Shown one piece after another: positions 45,970-55,593 of a stretch of 64,000 nucleotides of DNA. Below the pieces are notes generated by a model. That model was not told the DNA's origin. It saw nothing but the letters and a program-made list of their open reading frames with translations, and made no database searches. The translations under genes were made by a program, and so were the position numbers. Location: positions 186,001-250,000 of the forward strand of contig NZ_NIRS01000001.1 in the NCBI RefSeq assembly GCF_002934665.1, read 5' to 3'. Within the stretch, counting starts at the first letter, position 1, and each line of letters begins with the position of its first letter. The DNA is from Pseudomonas laurylsulfatiphila (GTDB taxonomy: Bacteria; Pseudomonadota; Gammaproteobacteria; Pseudomonadales; Pseudomonadaceae).

Positions 45970-46018
45970 GCATCATTTTCGTTAGAATTGTATACAGTTT
46001 TGTGACAGCACATTCCGT

Positions 46019-46081
46019 TTAAAGGCAATTCGCTATATATTTATGTACATAACGATTTACCCTTGCTGCAATTGCCTTTAA
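46019..46081 (+). promoter_or_regulatory. ModE-box region inside an inverted repeat before modA
   Basis: CGCTATATA at 46031 and ACATAACG ending at 46054, with 7 bases between them, resemble the E. coli ModE site (ATCGNTATATA-N6-TATATAACGAT). The box lies within perfect 12-base arms TTAAAGGCAATT (46019-46030) and AATTGCCTTTAA (46070-46081). Molybdate-bound ModE would repress modABC here. No modE gene is in the window. Confidence 0.72.
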
Positions 46082-46861
<780 letters not shown>

Positions 46862-46862
46862 A

Positions 46863-47543
46863 ATGTCGCTATCGAGTGCCGATTTTTCCGCCATCTGGCT
46901 GACCCTGAAACTGGCGTCCCTGACGACCGTCATCCTGCTGATTGTCGGCACTCCGATTGCGTTATGGCTTTCGCGCACCCGCTCCTGGTTGCGCGGCCCG
47001 GTCGGGGCGATTGTCGCCCTGCCCCTGGTGCTGCCACCGACCGTGATCGGTTTTTATCTGTTGCTGGCGCTAGGCCCTCACGGATTCATTGGCCAGTTCA
47101 CCCAATCACTCGGTCTTGGCACCCTCACGTTCAGTTTTGCAGGGCTGGTCATCGGCTCGGTGTTGTATTCGATGCCCTTTGTCGTCCAGCCGCTGCAAAA
47201 CGCTTTTTCCGCCATCGGCACGCGCCCGCTCGAAGTGGCCGCGACGCTGCGGGCCAATCCCTGGGACACCTTTTTCAGCGTGACCCTGCCCCTGGCCCGC
47301 CCCGGTTTCATTACCGCCGCCATTCTCGGTTTCGCCCACACCGTCGGCGAGTTCGGCGTAGTGCTGATGATCGGTGGCAACATTCCCGAGAAGACTCGCG
47401 TGGTCTCGGTGCAGATCTACGATCACGTCGAAGCCATGGAATACGCCCAGGCCCATTGGCTGGCCGGGGCGATGCTGGTGTTCTCGTTTGTCGTCTTGCT
47501 GGCGCTGTATTCCAGCCGGAAAACCAAAGCGGGCTGGAGCTGA
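46863..47543 (+). CDS. modB: Molybdate ABC transporter permease
   Basis: A 226-residue inner-membrane permease with five to six hydrophobic segments. The EAA motif that docks the ATPase is seen in [20 protein letters not shown]. The conserved [18 protein letters not shown] follows. The ATG at 46863 almost touches the modA stop, and modC begins 4 bases after its end, so the three genes are translationally linked. Confidence 0.95.
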   Translation: MSLSSADFSAIWLTLKLASLTTVILLIVGTPIALWLSRTRSWLRGPVGAIVALPLVLPPTVIGFYLLLALGPHGFIGQFTQSLGLGTLTFSFAGLVIGSVLYSMPFVVQPLQNAFSAIGTRPLEVAATLRANPWDTFFSVTLPLARPGFITAAILGFAHTVGEFGVVLMIGGNIPEKTRVVSVQIYDHVEAMEYAQAHWLAGAMLVFSFVVLLALYSSRKTKAGWS

Positions 47544-47546
47544 CCG

Positions 47547-48626
47547 ATGATTCACATGCGCCTGAAACTGGATTACCCGGGCTTCGCCCTGGACGTCGAC
47601 CTGCAACTGCCGGGTCGTGGCGTCACCGCGCTTTACGGTCATTCCGGTTCGGGCAAGACCACTTGCCTGCGCTGCATCGCCGGCCTGGAACGGGCCGATC
47701 AGGGTTTTATCCAGGTCAACGATGAAGTCTGGCAAGACAGCGACAACAAGGTTTTTGTCGCACCGCACAACCGCGCGCTGGGCTACGTGTTCCAGGAAGC
47801 CAGCCTGTTTCCTCATCTGTCGGTGCTGGCCAACCTGGAGTTCGGCCTCAAGCGCATCCCGAAGCCGCAGCGGCGGGTCGACATGGCCCACGCCAGCGAA
47901 TTGCTCGGCATCCGCCATTTGCTGGACCGGCACCCGCAACACCTTTCGGGCGGCGAGCGACAGCGCGTCGGCATCGCCCGCGCCTTGCTCACCAGCCCGA
48001 AACTGTTGTTGATGGATGAGCCACTGGCCGCGCTGGATGCCCAACGCAAAAGTGAAATCCTGCCCTACCTGCAGCGGCTGCACGACGAGCTCGACATTCC
48101 GGTGCTGTACGTCAGCCACTCCCAGGATGAAGTCGCGCGGCTGGCCGACCATATCGTGTTGCTCAGCAACGGCAAGGCATTGGCCAGCGGCCCGATCGGC
48201 CAAACCCTGGCGCGTCTCGACTTGCCTCTGGCCATGGGGGACGACGCCGGTGTGGTGATCGAGGGCCGTGTCAGCGCCTATGACGCCGACTACCAATTGC
48301 TGAGCCTGCAATTGCCCGGCACCAGCCTCAACATTCGGGTACCGCATACGCCCATGGATGCAGGCCAGGCACTGCGCTGCAAGGTCCAGGCGCGGGATGT
48401 CAGCCTGAACCTGCACAGTGCCGGGCACAGCAGCATTCTCAATCGCCTGCCGGTCACCGTGGTCAGTGAAATGAACGCCGACAACGCCGCCCATGTGCTG
48501 ATTCGCCTGGACGCCGCCGGTACGCCGCTGCTGGCGCGGATCACGCGTTATTCCCGCGATCACCTGGACATCCACCCTGGCCAGCAACTCTGGGCACAAA
48601 TCAAAGCGGTCGCGGTGCTGGCGTAA
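47547..48626 (+). CDS. modC: Molybdate ABC transporter ATPase
   Basis: A 359-residue ATPase. Walker A is GHSGSGKTT at 31-39, the signature LSGGERQRV is near 133, and Walker B LLLMDEP is near 152-158. A C-terminal MOP/TOBE domain (about 290-355) with NVRV- and [20 protein letters not shown] strands binds molybdate and tunes activity. It is the last gene of modABC. Confidence 0.95.
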   Translation: MIHMRLKLDYPGFALDVDLQLPGRGVTALYGHSGSGKTTCLRCIAGLERADQGFIQVNDEVWQDSDNKVFVAPHNRALGYVFQEASLFPHLSVLANLEFGLKRIPKPQRRVDMAHASELLGIRHLLDRHPQHLSGGERQRVGIARALLTSPKLLLMDEPLAALDAQRKSEILPYLQRLHDELDIPVLYVSHSQDEVARLADHIVLLSNGKALASGPIGQTLARLDLPLAMGDDAGVVIEGRVSAYDADYQLLSLQLPGTSLNIRVPHTPMDAGQALRCKVQARDVSLNLHSAGHSSILNRLPVTVVSEMNADNAAHVLIRLDAAGTPLLARITRYSRDHLDIHPGQQLWAQIKAVAVLA

Positions 48627-48701
48627 ATCCGTCGGCACGACTGCAGCGGGGCGCGGTCCATGGCTGTAACGCCCCGTGATTCCTCGCCCAGGACGCTTGT
48701 A

Positions 48702-49727
48702 ATGCCCGACGCACTGCCACCTGACCTGCATTATGTCGATGACACCCAGCCGGGCATCACCCGCAGGAAACTGCGCGGAAAATTCGCCTATTTCGACCCG
48801 ACGGGCCAGCGCATCACCGACCCGGAGGCAGTCAAACGCCTCAACGCACTCGCGGTGCCACCCGCCTATACCGAGGTGTGGATCTGCACCGATCCATGCG
48901 GGCACCTGCAGGCCACCGGCCGGGATGCCCGAGGTCGCAAACAATACCGTTATCATCCGCGCTGGCGGGAGGTGCGCGACGCCGACAAGTACTTGCGCCT
49001 GCGTGAGTTCGGCCTGGCCTTGCCGAAACTGCGTCAGCGACTGGAAGCCGAATTGGCGGCACCGGGATTCAGTCGCGACAAAGTCATGGCCACGATCATC
49101 ACTCTACTGGACACGACGTTGATCCGTATCGGCAACAGCCAATATGCCCGGGACAACCGCTCCTACGGCCTGACGACCTTGCGCAGCCGCCATGTAGAGA
49201 TTAACGGCAGTGCCATCCTGTTCCAGTTCCGCGGCAAAAGTGGCGTCGAACACCAGATCACCGTGAAAGACCGAAGACTGGCGCGGATCATCAAACGCTG
49301 CCAGGACATTCCAGGGCAGAACCTGTTTCAGTATCTGGATGAAAACGGAGACCGGCACACCGTCAGTTCATCCGACATCAACAGCTATTTGCAAACGCTC
49401 ACCGGCGCCGATTTCACCGCCAAGGATTACCGCACCTGGGCCGGCAGCGTCCTGGCTCTGGCGATGTTGCGCAAACTGCAGTGGGAGCCTGAAGCGGATG
49501 CCAGGCGGCACCTGGTGGACATGGTCAAGAACGTTGCCAGGCAGCTCGGCAATACCCCGGCGGTGTGCCGCAAATGCTATATCCATCCGGCGGTGCTGGA
49601 CGGCTTTCTTCTCGGTGATCTGGCGCAACTGCCAAGGACCAGGGCGCGCAAGGGGCTATCGGCCGAAGAGGTCGGGCTGGCGATCTTCCTTGAGAGAATG
49701 CCCGCCGCGCCTGAACCGACGAATTGA
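48702..49727 (+). CDS. Type IB DNA topoisomerase (bacterial, poxvirus-like)
   Basis: A 341-residue monomeric topoisomerase that relaxes supercoils through a 3'-phosphotyrosine. The catalytic residues can be placed: Arg in SYGLTTLRSRHVEI, Lys in QFRGKSGVEHQITV, Arg in DYRTWAGSVLAL, Asn in LGNTPAV (bacterial enzymes often have Asn where poxviruses have His) and the nucleophile Y293 in CRKCYIHPAV. The ATG at 48702, with AGGA 8 bases upstream, is preferred to one at 48660. It stands alone after modC. Confidence 0.9.
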   Translation: MPDALPPDLHYVDDTQPGITRRKLRGKFAYFDPTGQRITDPEAVKRLNALAVPPAYTEVWICTDPCGHLQATGRDARGRKQYRYHPRWREVRDADKYLRLREFGLALPKLRQRLEAELAAPGFSRDKVMATIITLLDTTLIRIGNSQYARDNRSYGLTTLRSRHVEINGSAILFQFRGKSGVEHQITVKDRRLARIIKRCQDIPGQNLFQYLDENGDRHTVSSSDINSYLQTLTGADFTAKDYRTWAGSVLALAMLRKLQWEPEADARRHLVDMVKNVARQLGNTPAVCRKCYIHPAVLDGFLLGDLAQLPRTRARKGLSAEEVGLAIFLERMPAAPEPTN

Positions 49728-49799
49728 CCTGCCTATTTTTTGCACGATCACCAATGACTTCTATAGTTGAACTGAACACGAATCCGCTGCGGAGACGCC

Positions 49800-50021
49800 A
49801 TGGAAGACATTTTCGTCGTGAAGCGTTGCAACAAGATCATCATTCATGGCCGTCGTGCGGGTGAAAATGACCATCTGCCTCCGGATGCCGCGGTCTGGTA
49901 TCGCATCGCCGATACCCGCACCCAAGGCTTTATCGGAGATGGCTACGACAAAGAAGAAGACGCTCAGCGTGTTTGCCGGCAGTTGAACGCCAAATCACAA
50001 GTGACAGCCCGACAAGGTTGA
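49800..50021 (+). CDS. Small hypothetical protein
   Basis: A 73-residue soluble protein, MEDIFVVKRCNKIIIHGRRA at its start, with a WYRIADTRTQGFIGDGYDKE centre and a helical EDAQRVCRQLNA end. The frame has native codon use, with CGGAGACGCC just upstream and a hairpin terminator downstream, which support expression. I do not recognise a function. Confidence 0.7.
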   Translation: MEDIFVVKRCNKIIIHGRRAGENDHLPPDAAVWYRIADTRTQGFIGDGYDKEEDAQRVCRQLNAKSQVTARQG

Positions 50022-50091
50022 GGGCCTGTCACCATTTTTTAACGGGTCTATACTGAAATGGCTGAAGGAACAGCGACCCCAACGGCAGAAA

Positions 50092-50113
50092 GCTCGCTCC
50101 CGGCGGGCTTTTT
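50092..50113 (+). terminator. Intrinsic terminator after the 73-residue gene
   Basis: GCTCGC-TCCCG-GCGGGC (with one G-T pair) is followed by TTTTT. Confidence 0.75.
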
Positions 50114-50150
50114 GCTGCCACACCAGGTTTCTTGAACGGAGGTGTCTCCC

Positions 50151-50381
50151 ATGTCCGAAAAAGAGTCCATCACCACCCTGCTCACCTTGCTGGACTCCCG
50201 TCAGGCGCGCCTGGCTGCGGCCTGCAAGGAAATCGCCGACTGGGTCGATCATCAAGGCGGACACCCCACCGCCCTCAGAATTCGTGATCGCCTGAACGAC
50301 ATCGAGAAGGACACGCCGCTGATCCGGCACACGCTGTCTTCTCTCCAGCCTGTCGACCGGCCTCTGCCTCGGTTCAGATGA
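50151..50381 (+). CDS. Small hypothetical protein
   Basis: A 76-residue, mostly helical protein: SITTLLTLLDSRQARLAAAC, then KEIADWVDHQGG and a second helix. ACGGAGGTG 8 bases before the ATG is a near-ideal ribosome site. It has no signal or membrane segment. A weak hairpin with a T run follows near 50493-50515. No family is recognised. Confidence 0.65.
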   Translation: MSEKESITTLLTLLDSRQARLAAACKEIADWVDHQGGHPTALRIRDRLNDIEKDTPLIRHTLSSLQPVDRPLPRFR

Positions 50382-50588
50382 TCCGCCACGGACTCGCGGT
50401 ACGAGGACAGGCCCGATTCGGGCAGCTTGACCGGTGGCACTGACGCCTCCGGATAGCTGTCTGCCTGCCGAGTTTTCACCCTCTCTTGCAACCCGACCTC
50501 GTGCCGGGATTTTTTGCTGCGCAAAACCAATCGAACGTCACCGCTCACATGGGGTCAACCGATCACACGTCACCAAGGAGACGTTCCA

Positions 50589-50873
50589 ATGGTCACTCAT
50601 TTCAAAGTCAGCGGGCACCTGGCCTGCGGTCACCACGGCAACAACCTGGTATCGACCCGCGAACTCAATCGGGTGAAATGCAGAAGCTGCCGAAACACCG
50701 ACGCCTACAAAGAAGCCCGCAAGACTGAACGCAACGCTGCCCGCCGCGCAGCACGCAAAGCCAAAGCCGTGCACACCGCCGATAACTGGCGTTCAGCCTG
50801 GACTGAACGACTGACCGCGATGGCCGGCCTGCAACGACTGCCACGGGGATTTGCCGGCCAACCTTTCGTTTAG
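50589..50873 (+). CDS. Small zinc-ribbon-like basic protein
   Basis: A 94-residue protein. The N-terminal part has a possible zinc site from CGHH (residues about 12-15) and CRSC (about 31-34). The middle is strongly basic (ERNAARRAARKAKA), which suits nucleic-acid binding. The start at 50589 has AAGGAGACG upstream. It converges with the TetR gene, 16 bases apart. The function is unknown; DNA or RNA binding is inference. Confidence 0.68.
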   Translation: MVTHFKVSGHLACGHHGNNLVSTRELNRVKCRSCRNTDAYKEARKTERNAARRAARKAKAVHTADNWRSAWTERLTAMAGLQRLPRGFAGQPFV

Positions 50874-50889
50874 GCAGCTTTTACTGCGA

Positions 50890-51546
50890 TCAGATGTCCC
50901 TGCACGCTGGCTCCATGACCTCGCGCAGGGACATGCGCTTGAACGTCTCCACCAGCGCGCGCCCTTCCACTGGCGTACAAGTGACAGCCAGCCGCATGGT
51001 CGCCTCGCCCAAGTGCCAGATCAAAAACGCGGATTGCCGGACCTTCAGCTCATCGCGTTGCGCAAATACACGAAGCATGGCTTGGGCCAGCATTTCTCCG
51101 GCCACCCGGCTCTCCTCCAGCTCCAGCTGCAACAACTGCTTGTCGGCCTGCATGCCGGACCAGATGTCACGCATCACCGGCGTCGCCATCACGATCTCGT
51201 AATACAGGTCGAGCAACTGCGAATAGGCGGCCTGCAAACCCTGGGCATCCTCCACAGCCTCCATTGCCTGTGCAATGCAACGACGGCTCTCAGCGTTGTA
51301 GCGTTCGGCGAGCGTTCGGATGACAGAGCTCTTGTCGGGAAAATACTGATAAAGGGAACCGATCGAGATCTCGGCGCGCTCGGCGATTTCACTCATCTTG
51401 AGCTGATCGCTGCCCTTGTCCGCAATCAATTGAGTCGCCGCGGTCAGAATCCGCTCCTGACGCTCGCGACTGCGCTGTTGCGAGGGATTACGCCGAACAG
51501 CTTCTGCAGCAGGCTGTTCGAGGGCTTCAGGGGTCTTTTTGCGCAC
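50890..51546 (-). CDS. TetR-family repressor
   Basis: A 218-residue regulator. The N-terminal helix-turn-helix covers about residues 30-75 with ILTAATQLIADKGSDQLKMS and AEISIGSLYQYFPDKSSV. The C-terminal ligand domain is unassigned. Translation starts at GTG 51546. It diverges from an NmrA-type reductase gene. Two near-palindromic boxes, at 51570-51584 and 51688-51702, lie between them and fit its operators. Confidence 0.9.
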   Translation of the reverse strand: MRKKTPEALEQPAAEAVRRNPSQQRSRERQERILTAATQLIADKGSDQLKMSEIAERAEISIGSLYQYFPDKSSVIRTLAERYNAESRRCIAQAMEAVEDAQGLQAAYSQLLDLYYEIVMATPVMRDIWSGMQADKQLLQLELEESRVAGEMLAQAMLRVFAQRDELKVRQSAFLIWHLGEATMRLAVTCTPVEGRALVETFKRMSLREVMEPACRDI

Positions 51547-51569
51547 GAGTGAATTTCCCGATCAATAAC

Positions 51570-51584
51570 GTGACATGTACTCAC
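51570..51584. promoter_or_regulatory. Candidate TetR operator (regulator side)
   Basis: GTGACATGTACTCAC lies 24 bases before the TetR start. It shares GTGA-N6-ACTCAC with the box at 51688. Confidence 0.5.
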
Positions 51585-51687
51585 CTTAGCATCGCCCATC
51601 CCCACGCCAAACAACAGATGCCCACACGTCGGGCAATTCGATCCGATGGGTTGACGTACAAACATGAGGATCTATCATCTTTTAAAC

Positions 51688-51702
51688 GTGAGCATTACTC
51701 AC
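51688..51702. promoter_or_regulatory. Candidate TetR operator (reductase side)
   Basis: GTGAG-CATTA-CTCAC is a perfect 5+5 palindrome 24 bases before the reductase start. Confidence 0.55.
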
Positions 51703-51725
51703 ATTAACCGATGGAGATGAACGCG

Positions 51726-52568
51726 ATGAACACCGCTCAGCAAACCCTGTTGGTCCTCGGCGCCACCGGCAAAACCGGCCGGCGAATCACCCAACGACTC
51801 GAAGCGGCCGGCCTGCCCGTTCGCCAGGGTTCCCGCGATGCGAATCCTCCTTTCGACTGGGAAGATCGATCAACCTGGGACGCCGTAATCGATGGTGTTC
51901 ATGCGGCCTACATTTCCTTCCAGCCCGATCTCGCCGTTCCAGGCGCCGTCGAAACCATCCAGGCTTTCACCGACCTGGCGGTGAAAAGCGGAGTCCGCAA
52001 ACTGGTTTTGTTATCCGGGCGTGGCGAAGTCGAAGCGCAACAGGCCGAACGTGTCGTACAGGACAGCGGGATTGACTGGACGATTCTGCGGGCCAGCTGG
52101 TTTTGCCAGAACTTCAGCGAGGCGCACTTTCTTGAACCCATTGTGCAAGGTGAACTCGCACTCCCCGTCGGCCAGGTCGCCGAACCCTTTGTCGATGCAG
52201 ACGACATCGCCGAGTGCGCCGTCGCCGCATTGACCCAGCCCGGGCACACAGGCCAGCTCTATGAATTGACCGGTCCTCGGGCGTTGACCTTTGCCGACGC
52301 CGTGACCGAGATTGCCCGTGCCACCCATCGCAACATCGAATTCGTGGCCGTACCGGCGCACGCCTATCGACAGGCAATGGAACAGGAACAACTTCCCCCG
52401 GCGTTGATCGATCTGGTGCTGTACCTCTTCACCACCGTGCTCGACGGCCGCAACACACCGGTGACCGATGGCGTACTGCGGGCACTGGGACGGCCGGCGC
52501 GCGATTTCAGCGACTACGTGCAGCGCACTGCGGCTGCAGGCATCTGGGGAAAGGGGCGTACGATGTAA
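51726..52568 (+). CDS. NmrA-like NAD(P)-binding protein
   Basis: A 280-residue atypical short-chain dehydrogenase. The dinucleotide loop is VLGATGKTGRRITQRL near residue 10, and later segments include VRKLVLLSGRGEVEAQQAE and WTILRASWFCQNFSE. Of three in-frame ATGs, 51726 is chosen because GGAG lies about 9 bases upstream. It diverges from a TetR gene that likely represses it. NmrA-like proteins act as NAD(P)H:quinone reductases or redox sensors; which applies is not known. Confidence 0.87.
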   Translation: MNTAQQTLLVLGATGKTGRRITQRLEAAGLPVRQGSRDANPPFDWEDRSTWDAVIDGVHAAYISFQPDLAVPGAVETIQAFTDLAVKSGVRKLVLLSGRGEVEAQQAERVVQDSGIDWTILRASWFCQNFSEAHFLEPIVQGELALPVGQVAEPFVDADDIAECAVAALTQPGHTGQLYELTGPRALTFADAVTEIARATHRNIEFVAVPAHAYRQAMEQEQLPPALIDLVLYLFTTVLDGRNTPVTDGVLRALGRPARDFSDYVQRTAAAGIWGKGRTM

Positions 52569-52661
52569 CGCATTGGCGAGAACAGGGTACGTCGACTAGG
52601 GTCTCTTGCGTATCGAACTGCGGCGCCTTAATTGGCAGGAGCCTGATCAAGGAGAAAACGC

Positions 52662-52850
52662 ATGTCACTCAATCGTAGTGCCGAACAAACCTACCGCCAG
52701 TGGTCCACCCCGATCCTGCTGGAACTCAAGGAGCGAGAGCATCAATTGACCCCGTCAGACCGCCAGGCGTTGGAAAACGTGTTGCAGGAAAGAAGGCTGA
52801 TCAACACCGGCAACCCGACCGGCAGCGATCGTCGCAAGGCAGGCCCTTGA
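52662..52850 (+). CDS. Small hypothetical protein
   Basis: A 62-residue, helix-rich protein, MSLNRSAEQTYRQWSTPILL at its start and a basic GSDRRKAGP end. CAAGGAG lies 6 bases upstream of the ATG. Codon use is native. It lies between the NmrA gene and a convergent SLT lipoprotein gene. No function is recognised. Confidence 0.62.
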   Translation: MSLNRSAEQTYRQWSTPILLELKEREHQLTPSDRQALENVLQERRLINTGNPTGSDRRKAGP

Positions 52851-52886
52851 TCCCGCATAACGCCCGCTAGCGGAGTCTTTACCGCG

Positions 52887-53492
52887 CTAGAACCACCCAC
52901 TGCGATCATCTTCCAGCGCCTGGCGACACTGCTTGAGTTGGGCGTTGTAAATCTCCGATTGCTTTTGCACTTTCTGGGCCACCTGCATCAGCCACGGTTT
53001 ACTGCGATAGGAGTTGCGGCTAAAGCCCCCACGCCCCTCGTGATAAGCCAGGTACTGATTGTAGGTGTCCCATTTGGAGATTCCGAGCTGACGTTGCGTG
53101 CCCGTGGTGTACCAGCCGATAAACATGATCGCGTCGTCGAAACTGTCACGTGAACCGCCGTTGCCGGTACTGTCCTTGTACTCACCCCACACCGGGTCCT
53201 GAGCCTGCGCATAACCGTAGGCCGAACTGACTCGCCCCCAGGGGATCACCCAGAGCAGGTAGTCACGCGGCGGCAATGCGTCCGCCACATAGCTGCTTTC
53301 CTGCTTCATGATCGCCATGGCCACATGCAGAGGCGTCCCATACTCACTCTGCATTTCCAGCGAGTCCTCGTACCAGTCGGGATATTCACGGTAAATACTG
53401 CAGAGATTGTCCTGATCCTTGGGTGGCGTAGTCGTGCAACCTGTCAAAAACATGAACAACAAAGCCAACAGCAAAATATTTCGTTGTGTCAT
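52887..53492 (-). CDS. SLT-type lytic transglycosylase lipoprotein
   Basis: A 201-residue lipoprotein. The signal ends in LTGC with Cys 19. The lysozyme-like domain starts at about residue 50 with the catalytic Glu in AMAIMKQESSYVADALPP, followed by SAYGYAQAQDPVW and a YLAYHEGRGGF segment that fits the SLT fold. It probably cleaves peptidoglycan at the outer membrane's inner face. No cell-wall partner gene is adjacent. Confidence 0.85.
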   Translation of the reverse strand: MTQRNILLLALLFMFLTGCTTTPPKDQDNLCSIYREYPDWYEDSLEMQSEYGTPLHVAMAIMKQESSYVADALPPRDYLLWVIPWGRVSSAYGYAQAQDPVWGEYKDSTGNGGSRDSFDDAIMFIGWYTTGTQRQLGISKWDTYNQYLAYHEGRGGFSRNSYRSKPWLMQVAQKVQKQSEIYNAQLKQCRQALEDDRSGWF

Positions 53493-53526
53493 TCATCACG
53501 CTCAAAAATAAAGTTCTTCGCACAAT

Positions 53527-53637
53527 CCCGGGAAACTGTAGGAGCCAGCCTGCTGGCGATGGACTTGAATGCGCCGCGTTCATCCAGTTCACACGCGTAA
53601 TCGCTAACGACCATCGCTGGCAAGCCGGCTCCTGCAA
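53527..53637. repeat. Mosaic REP-type repeat, inverted copy of that at 39178-39287
   Basis: The stretch from CCCGGGAAACTGTAGGAGCC through GCCTGCTGGCGATGGACT is the inverse of 39250-39287 over about 38 bases. The far arm reads CGACCATCGCTGGCAAGCCG. It precedes the SLT gene's promoter. Confidence 0.85.
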
Positions 53638-53768
53638 GGCGCCTGAGTCAGGCAATTGCAGGCAAAAACGTCAGAAGACTTCCAGCTTGATCGCGTCACC
53701 CTTATCGAAAGGGTTCTTTGTAAATCCCTGTTGCACGATGAGACCAGAGGGGGACTCCGGGTTTCGAT

Positions 53769-55316
53769 TCAGAGCATCTTCTCCAGACCGACCTTATCGC
53801 TGAGCCAGGCTTTGAAGCTGCGCCATTTGCCGCCGGGTTCCTTGCGCAAGGTATGTTGGCGGCCGTCATCCTCGGTGAGCCAGACGACTTCGCCGTTTTC
53901 CAGTCGGGCCTGGTAACTCATGGCCGGCGCCATGCCCTCAAGCGCCGCCTGGCGCACGTAGCCGGCCAGTTCGGGACTGTCGACCAGCACCCCGACTTCA
54001 GTGTTCCAGAACAGTGAACGCGGGTCGAAATTGAACGAACCGATGAACACTTTCTGCCTGTCCAGGATCATGGCCTTGGTGTGCAGGCTGGAGTCCGAGC
54101 CACCACTGAGTCCAAACGAAGAACTGCGGCCGGTATCTTCCGGCTGACGCCGCAGCTCATAGAGTTTCACGCCATGTTCTAGCAGCGTCTTGCGATACGG
54201 TGCATAGCCGCCATGCACCGCCGGCACATCGGTGGCTTCCAGTGAGTTGGTCAGCAGGCGCACATCAACGCCGGCATCTGCACGCCCCAGGAGATAGTCC
54301 ATGCCCGACTTTTGCGGGACGAAGTAGGCCGACATCATGATCAGCTCGTTGCGGACGCCATCGAGTTCAGGCCGCAGTTGTGTGGCCATCAATAACGCGC
54401 GTGCCGGTTCGCCGTCAGCCAGGACCTTGCTCGGAGCGTCCCACATCGCCGTGTTATGGGCCCAGATCAGCTGCTTGCGCCAAGTCTGGAATTGCGGTCG
54501 AGTCTGGTAGGTCATGAGATGGTCGTACAACGCCCTGTGCTCGGTACGTGAGGACTGGAGCGACTGCTCCAGACGTTGGCGGCTCTCGAGCAAGTCTTGT
54601 GTAGTCGGCTTGTTGATCTGGAAGTCACTGATCGACTGGCTCAAGGCGCTGTTCCAGTACTGATCGAAGCTGTGCCCCAACTGCTCGGCGACCGGGCCGA
54701 TGCAAAGCAGGTCCATGTCGGTGAAGTTGAGATCGGGCTTGGCGTCGAAATATTCATCCCCCAGGTTGCGTCCGCCGACGATGGCTGCGCTGTTGTCAGC
54801 CAGCCACAGTTTGTTGTGCATGCGTCGGTGTTGTTGGGAAAGATCAAGCAAACGACCCATGGTTCGAGTGACCATGGTGCTGCGGCCCAGATGCAAAGGG
54901 TTGAAGACGCGGATATGGATGTTCGGGTGCACCGCCAGGGTAGCGATGACTTCTTCCTGGCCGTCGGTGGCCGTGTCATCGAGCAGCATACGTATCCGTA
55001 CGCCGCGATCGGCAGCCAGCAGCATTTCATTAACCAGTGCCCGGGTGCTGAGACCGTTATGCACGATGTAGTACTGCAGATCGACGGATTTCTGCGCATT
55101 GCGGATCAACTCGGCACGCGCCCGGAATGCTTCACTGCTGTTGGGCAGCAAGCGAAAACCCGAGCGCCCCTCATGCGCGGCAGCCTGAGTCTGGATCGAA
55201 CGCCCGAAAGCCGATTCGCCGGCGGGGATCGCCTCGCTGAAGTCGTGGGGCATGCGCGTGTTGGCGCAACCGACGATCAGCAGCGCGAATAACATGACGC
55301 AGAGGAACCGGGACAT
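53769..55316 (-). CDS. Phospholipase D family lipoprotein (cardiolipin synthase ClsC-like)
   Basis: A 515-residue protein with a lipoprotein signal ending in LLIVGC (Cys at about 17). It has two HKD catalytic motifs: HNKLWLADNSAAIVGGRN near residue 165 and HTKAMILDRQKVFIGSFNFD near 411. This arrangement matches ClsC/YmdC, which makes cardiolipin from phosphatidylglycerol and phosphatidylethanolamine. A helper like YmdB is not adjacent. The start at 55316 gives the signal peptide; upstream sequence in frame is not conserved-looking. Confidence 0.87.
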   Translation of the reverse strand: MSRFLCVMLFALLIVGCANTRMPHDFSEAIPAGESAFGRSIQTQAAAHEGRSGFRLLPNSSEAFRARAELIRNAQKSVDLQYYIVHNGLSTRALVNEMLLAADRGVRIRMLLDDTATDGQEEVIATLAVHPNIHIRVFNPLHLGRSTMVTRTMGRLLDLSQQHRRMHNKLWLADNSAAIVGGRNLGDEYFDAKPDLNFTDMDLLCIGPVAEQLGHSFDQYWNSALSQSISDFQINKPTTQDLLESRQRLEQSLQSSRTEHRALYDHLMTYQTRPQFQTWRKQLIWAHNTAMWDAPSKVLADGEPARALLMATQLRPELDGVRNELIMMSAYFVPQKSGMDYLLGRADAGVDVRLLTNSLEATDVPAVHGGYAPYRKTLLEHGVKLYELRRQPEDTGRSSSFGLSGGSDSSLHTKAMILDRQKVFIGSFNFDPRSLFWNTEVGVLVDSPELAGYVRQAALEGMAPAMSYQARLENGEVVWLTEDDGRQHTLRKEPGGKWRSFKAWLSDKVGLEKML

Positions 55317-55542
55317 GGGCTGGTCCTCAACCTCGACGGGCGTAGATGTGGACCCGGCATCCAGCCAGTACTGGCTGCCGAGAACAGGCAGCCCTCGATA
55401 ATCCGCACGACTTTTTCCAGTAAAGCCCGTTTCAGGCAGCCTGTCGAAATTTACCCGTTCCCTGCAGCGCATACAGCCGGGCAGTAGCGAATTGCGGAAA
55501 AGATTGTTTGATGGCGGATAAAGCTGGTCTAGCCGAACCCCC

Positions 55543-55586
55543 ATAAAAAACGACGCCACTCTTCAAAGGAGGGCGCCGTTTTTATT
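55543..55586 (-). terminator. Terminator of the RTX peroxidase gene
   Basis: CGACGCC and GGCGCCG arms close over a CTCTTCAAAGGAG loop. T runs lie on both sides, just after the stop at 55594. Confidence 0.75.
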
Positions 55587-55593
55587 TAAAGCC

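Noticed and set aside
46019..46081. Molybdenum-cofactor riboswitch before modA
   Set aside because: The region is too short and is explained by a ModE box with flanking arms; no riboswitch core was recognised.
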